A stretch of 7,604 nucleotides of DNA from CAYJOG01 sp964371695 [NCBI: uncultured bacterium] (lineage in GTDB: Bacteria; CAYJOG01), in assembly GCA_964371695.1 (NCBI GenBank), contig CAYJOG010000121.1:1-7604 (forward strand), written 5' to 3'. The notes beneath the pieces were generated by a model. That model was not told the origin of the DNA. It saw nothing but the letters and a program-made list of their open reading frames with translations, and did no database searches. Below, in pieces: positions 6,072-7,604 of this stretch (position 1 is the stretch's first letter; the number at the start of each line of letters is the position of its first letter). A program made the translations under genes and the position numbers.

Positions 6072-6094
6072 AAAAGTGAACACTATTCACTTTT
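6072..6094. promoter_or_regulatory. Operator-like perfect inverted repeat
   Basis: AAAAGTGAA (6072-6080) and TTCACTTTT (6086-6094) are perfect 9-bp arms around CACTA. The right arm abuts the AAGGAG ribosome binding site. The size and AT-rich arms fit a dimeric repressor site, in the general style of TetR-family operators. As RNA the same element would form a weak stem next to the ribosome binding site. No regulator gene is in the window. Confidence 0.55.
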
Positions 6095-6100
6095 AAGGAG
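6095..6100 (+). promoter_or_regulatory. Ribosome binding site of second radical SAM gene
   Basis: AAGGAG lies 6 nt before ATG 6107 and directly follows the inverted repeat, so a protein bound there would sit at the translation start region. Confidence 0.7.
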
Positions 6101-6106
6101 CCCACC

Positions 6107-7414
6107 ATGACACAAACCACACCCCCCCCTCCGCCCGCCGCCACCCAGGGCCAAATCCCCACCGGCGGACTGAAGTTCAAGCATTACACCCCCGCGCCGG
6201 GGCATCCGTTCTGGCCAGAGGTCCAGGCCGAGGCCATGGCCCTGGTGAAAGAGGCCGAGGCCGTGCTGGACCTCTCCCCGCCCACCGCCGCCGAGGTAGC
6301 CAAAGACGCCCTGCGCAAGTTCGACGCGCTCAAGACCACCACCCTCACCATGGCCGACAATCGCCGCCGCCAAAAACAGGGCGAGGGCGATCTGGTGCCG
6401 GCGTTTTTCATCTGGACCATGCACAACACCTGCAACTTCCGTTGCGACTATTGCGACAACCACCAGGGCGAAAAATATTTTCACCTCTCCAACCAGGGGC
6501 GGCTGGACACCGAAAAATGCAAGGCGCTGCTGGACGTGATGAAGCCCACCACGCGGGGCATCTATTTTTGCGGCGGTGAACCCACCCTGCGCAAAGACCT
6601 GGCCGAACTCACCACCTACGCCCATGAGCAGAACTTTTACCCCCTCCTCATCAACACCAACGGCAGCCGCCTGCACAAAATGTTCACCGACCCGGCTTTT
6701 GCCAAATGGCTCAAACAGATGGACGTGATCATCGTGAGCCTGGATGGCCTGAGCCTGCCCATGCTGGAAAAACTCTGGGGCGTGAAGCAGGACGCCGTGC
6801 GGCAGGTATTCGTGAATCTGCTGGCGCTGCGGGAGCTGGCGACGCGCACCGGCACCAAGGTGATCGTGAACACCGTGATAACACCGGACACGCTGGACGA
6901 AGCCGAAGCGGTGATGAACTTTGCGGATGACCTGGGCCTGTGGTTTTCGCCCGTGCCGGTAAACCACGGCCCCACGGTGGAAGACAGCCTGATGCACCAC
7001 CCCGGTTATCAGGCGCTGGCCCGCAGCATCCTTCAGCGCAAAAAAGACGGCCACAAGGTGCTGGGGTCTTACAAGCTGCTCAAAAAACTGCTGTGGGCCG
7101 AGCCGCTGGTGTGCCACCCCACCCTCAAGCCCCACGTGGACATCGACGGCCAGCTCTATTGGCCCTGCAAAACCGCCTCGGCCATCGCGCCGGAGAAAAT
7201 CAACCTGCTGGAATATGACAGCCTCAAATCCGCCTATGCCGCCGCCAACAAAATGCGCAATGTCGCCAACATTCATGGCCCGGGGCCAGAGCAGTGTCAG
7301 GCCCAGTGCAACTGGATGCAGAACTATGTGAGCGACCGCATTGCCGCTGGCCTGGCGCAACCCCTTCGCAGCGGCCTGTTGGGCGAAGCCCTGGAATTTG
7401 CGGGGGTGCGGTGA
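6107..7414 (+). CDS. Radical SAM enzyme with SPASM-like C-terminal cysteines
   Basis: A 435-residue predicted cytosolic iron-sulfur enzyme. An N-terminal extension of about 100 residues begins with a run of prolines and contains a helical segment (38-90). CNFRCDYC (C109, C113, C116) binds the AdoMet-cleaving [4Fe-4S] cluster. FCGGEPTLRKDL (154-165), LLINTNGS (180-187) and VIIVSLDG (207-214) are typical barrel strands. Four further cysteines, C336, C354, C397 and C401 (CQAQCNWMQNY), with DIDGQLYWPCK (345-355) between, fit a SPASM-like domain holding one auxiliary cluster. The substrate is not known. It differs from the radical SAM protein at 1772 in length and cysteine pattern, so it is not a recent duplicate. 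The start is set by AAGGAG. It is followed with a 1-4 nt overlap by another gene, so it is probably the first gene of an operon under the palindrome at 6072-6094. Confidence 0.9.
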   Translation: MTQTTPPPPPAATQGQIPTGGLKFKHYTPAPGHPFWPEVQAEAMALVKEAEAVLDLSPPTAAEVAKDALRKFDALKTTTLTMADNRRRQKQGEGDLVPAFFIWTMHNTCNFRCDYCDNHQGEKYFHLSNQGRLDTEKCKALLDVMKPTTRGIYFCGGEPTLRKDLAELTTYAHEQNFYPLLINTNGSRLHKMFTDPAFAKWLKQMDVIIVSLDGLSLPMLEKLWGVKQDAVRQVFVNLLALRELATRTGTKVIVNTVITPDTLDEAEAVMNFADDLGLWFSPVPVNHGPTVEDSLMHHPGYQALARSILQRKKDGHKVLGSYKLLKKLLWAEPLVCHPTLKPHVDIDGQLYWPCKTASAIAPEKINLLEYDSLKSAYAAANKMRNVANIHGPGPEQCQAQCNWMQNYVSDRIAAGLAQPLRSGLLGEALEFAGVR

Positions 7415-7604
7415 TGACACGTCTCATTGACTGGCAAAAACAAAACGAGCTTTTTCGTCAGGTGCTGGGGGAGTGTTTCTTCCTCTGCCTGCAAGCCCTG
7501 GCGGTGAAGGGTTTTGCCCAGGACACACGGGTGATGACGGCGCTGGTGAGCGCCATTGTGCTGGCCCGGTTTGTGGTGATGGGGCAGAAACACGACTGGG
7601 TGTT
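7414..7604 (+). CDS. Unrecognised protein, N-terminal 63 residues, runs off the window
   Basis: The open frame begins at ATG 7414, overlapping the TGA of the radical SAM gene by one base (or at the in-frame GTG 7411, by four), and stays open to the end of the window. It reads MTRLIDWQKQNELFRQVLGE, then moderately hydrophobic CFFLCLQALAVKG, then the more hydrophobic MTALVSAIVLARFVVMGQ at residues 41-58 and KHDWV. This suggests a membrane-associated protein with a first helix near 41-57, but the family is not recognised. No Shine-Dalgarno of its own is obvious, so translation is probably coupled to the radical SAM gene. Codon use matches the GC-rich neighbours. Confidence 0.7.
   Translation, partial: MTRLIDWQKQNELFRQVLGECFFLCLQALAVKGFAQDTRVMTALVSAIVLARFVVMGQKHDWV

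Larger units (their letters stand above)
5772..6106. other. 335-nt gap without an intact gene
   Basis: Base composition turns GC-rich within about 30 nt of the coiled-coil stop codon. The left part (5794-6001) reads like a coding remnant with one frameshift, described separately. The right part (6002-6106) is AT-rich and holds a hairpin, short TTTGC/GCAAA half-sites at 6053-6057 and 6063-6067, a perfect palindrome and the ribosome binding site of the next gene. No clear sigma-70 promoter was found; TTGACT at 6033-6038 and TTGCAA at 6041-6046 are -35-like but have no good -10 at the right distance. Confidence 0.55.

Noticed and set aside
5772-6106. RiPP precursor peptide for the adjacent radical SAM enzyme
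   Set aside because: No intact short gene with a leader/core pattern, cysteine repeats or a ribosome binding site is present. The only candidate is the frameshifted basic remnant.
6083-7420. Long minus-strand open frame of 445 codons opposite the second radical SAM gene
   Set aside because: It mirrors the full length of a gene with clear radical SAM motifs, is rich in H, G and Q as expected from the antisense of GC-biased codons, and shows no domain.

Overview
The window is a 7.6 kb piece of a GC-rich bacterial chromosome. A sample at 3121-3180 has 38 G/C in 60 bases. Genes are tightly packed, overlapping stop/start junctions are common, and three of the seven coding starts are GTG or TTG. 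The host cannot be fixed from this sequence. Heptanucleotide minisatellites and GC-rich 'CCCGGCG...CGCCGGG' hairpins between genes are reminiscent of Verrucomicrobiota and some deltaproteobacterial lineages, but that is an impression from memory, not a result.

Layout. (1) Minus strand, 97-1568: a two-gene unit, transcribed right to left. A HAD-IB phosphatase is followed by a SpoU/TrmH-type RNA 2'-O-methyltransferase, joined by a GTGA stop/start overlap. (2) 1569-1771: a divergent intergenic region with a heptamer repeat and weak promoter-like elements. (3) Plus strand, 1772-4449: a radical SAM enzyme with a C-terminal cysteine cluster, overlapping by 16 nt a 592-residue membrane protein. That protein fuses an NnrS-type 12-helix domain to a DUF1858-like domain and a ScdA_N (RIC/YtfE N-terminal) domain carrying CCGGG. 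The pair looks like a nitric-oxide, haem or iron-sulfur stress unit. (4) 4450-5771: a strikingly AT-rich gene (a sample at 5461-5520 has 16 G/C in 60) with its own plausible promoter and a strong Shine-Dalgarno. It encodes a single-pass coiled-coil protein of unknown role and looks acquired. (5) 5772-6106: 335 bases with no intact gene. They hold a probable frameshifted small gene, a long-loop hairpin, and a perfect 9-bp-arm inverted repeat beside the next ribosome binding site. (6) Plus strand, 6107-7604: a second, unrelated radical SAM enzyme with four C-terminal cysteines, coupled to an unrecognised gene that runs off the right edge.

The most interesting material is the NnrS-DUF1858-ScdA_N fusion coupled to a radical SAM enzyme, the compositionally foreign coiled-coil gene between two radical SAM units, and the operator-like palindrome that may control the second one. 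No RNA gene, CRISPR array, transposase or attachment site was found.
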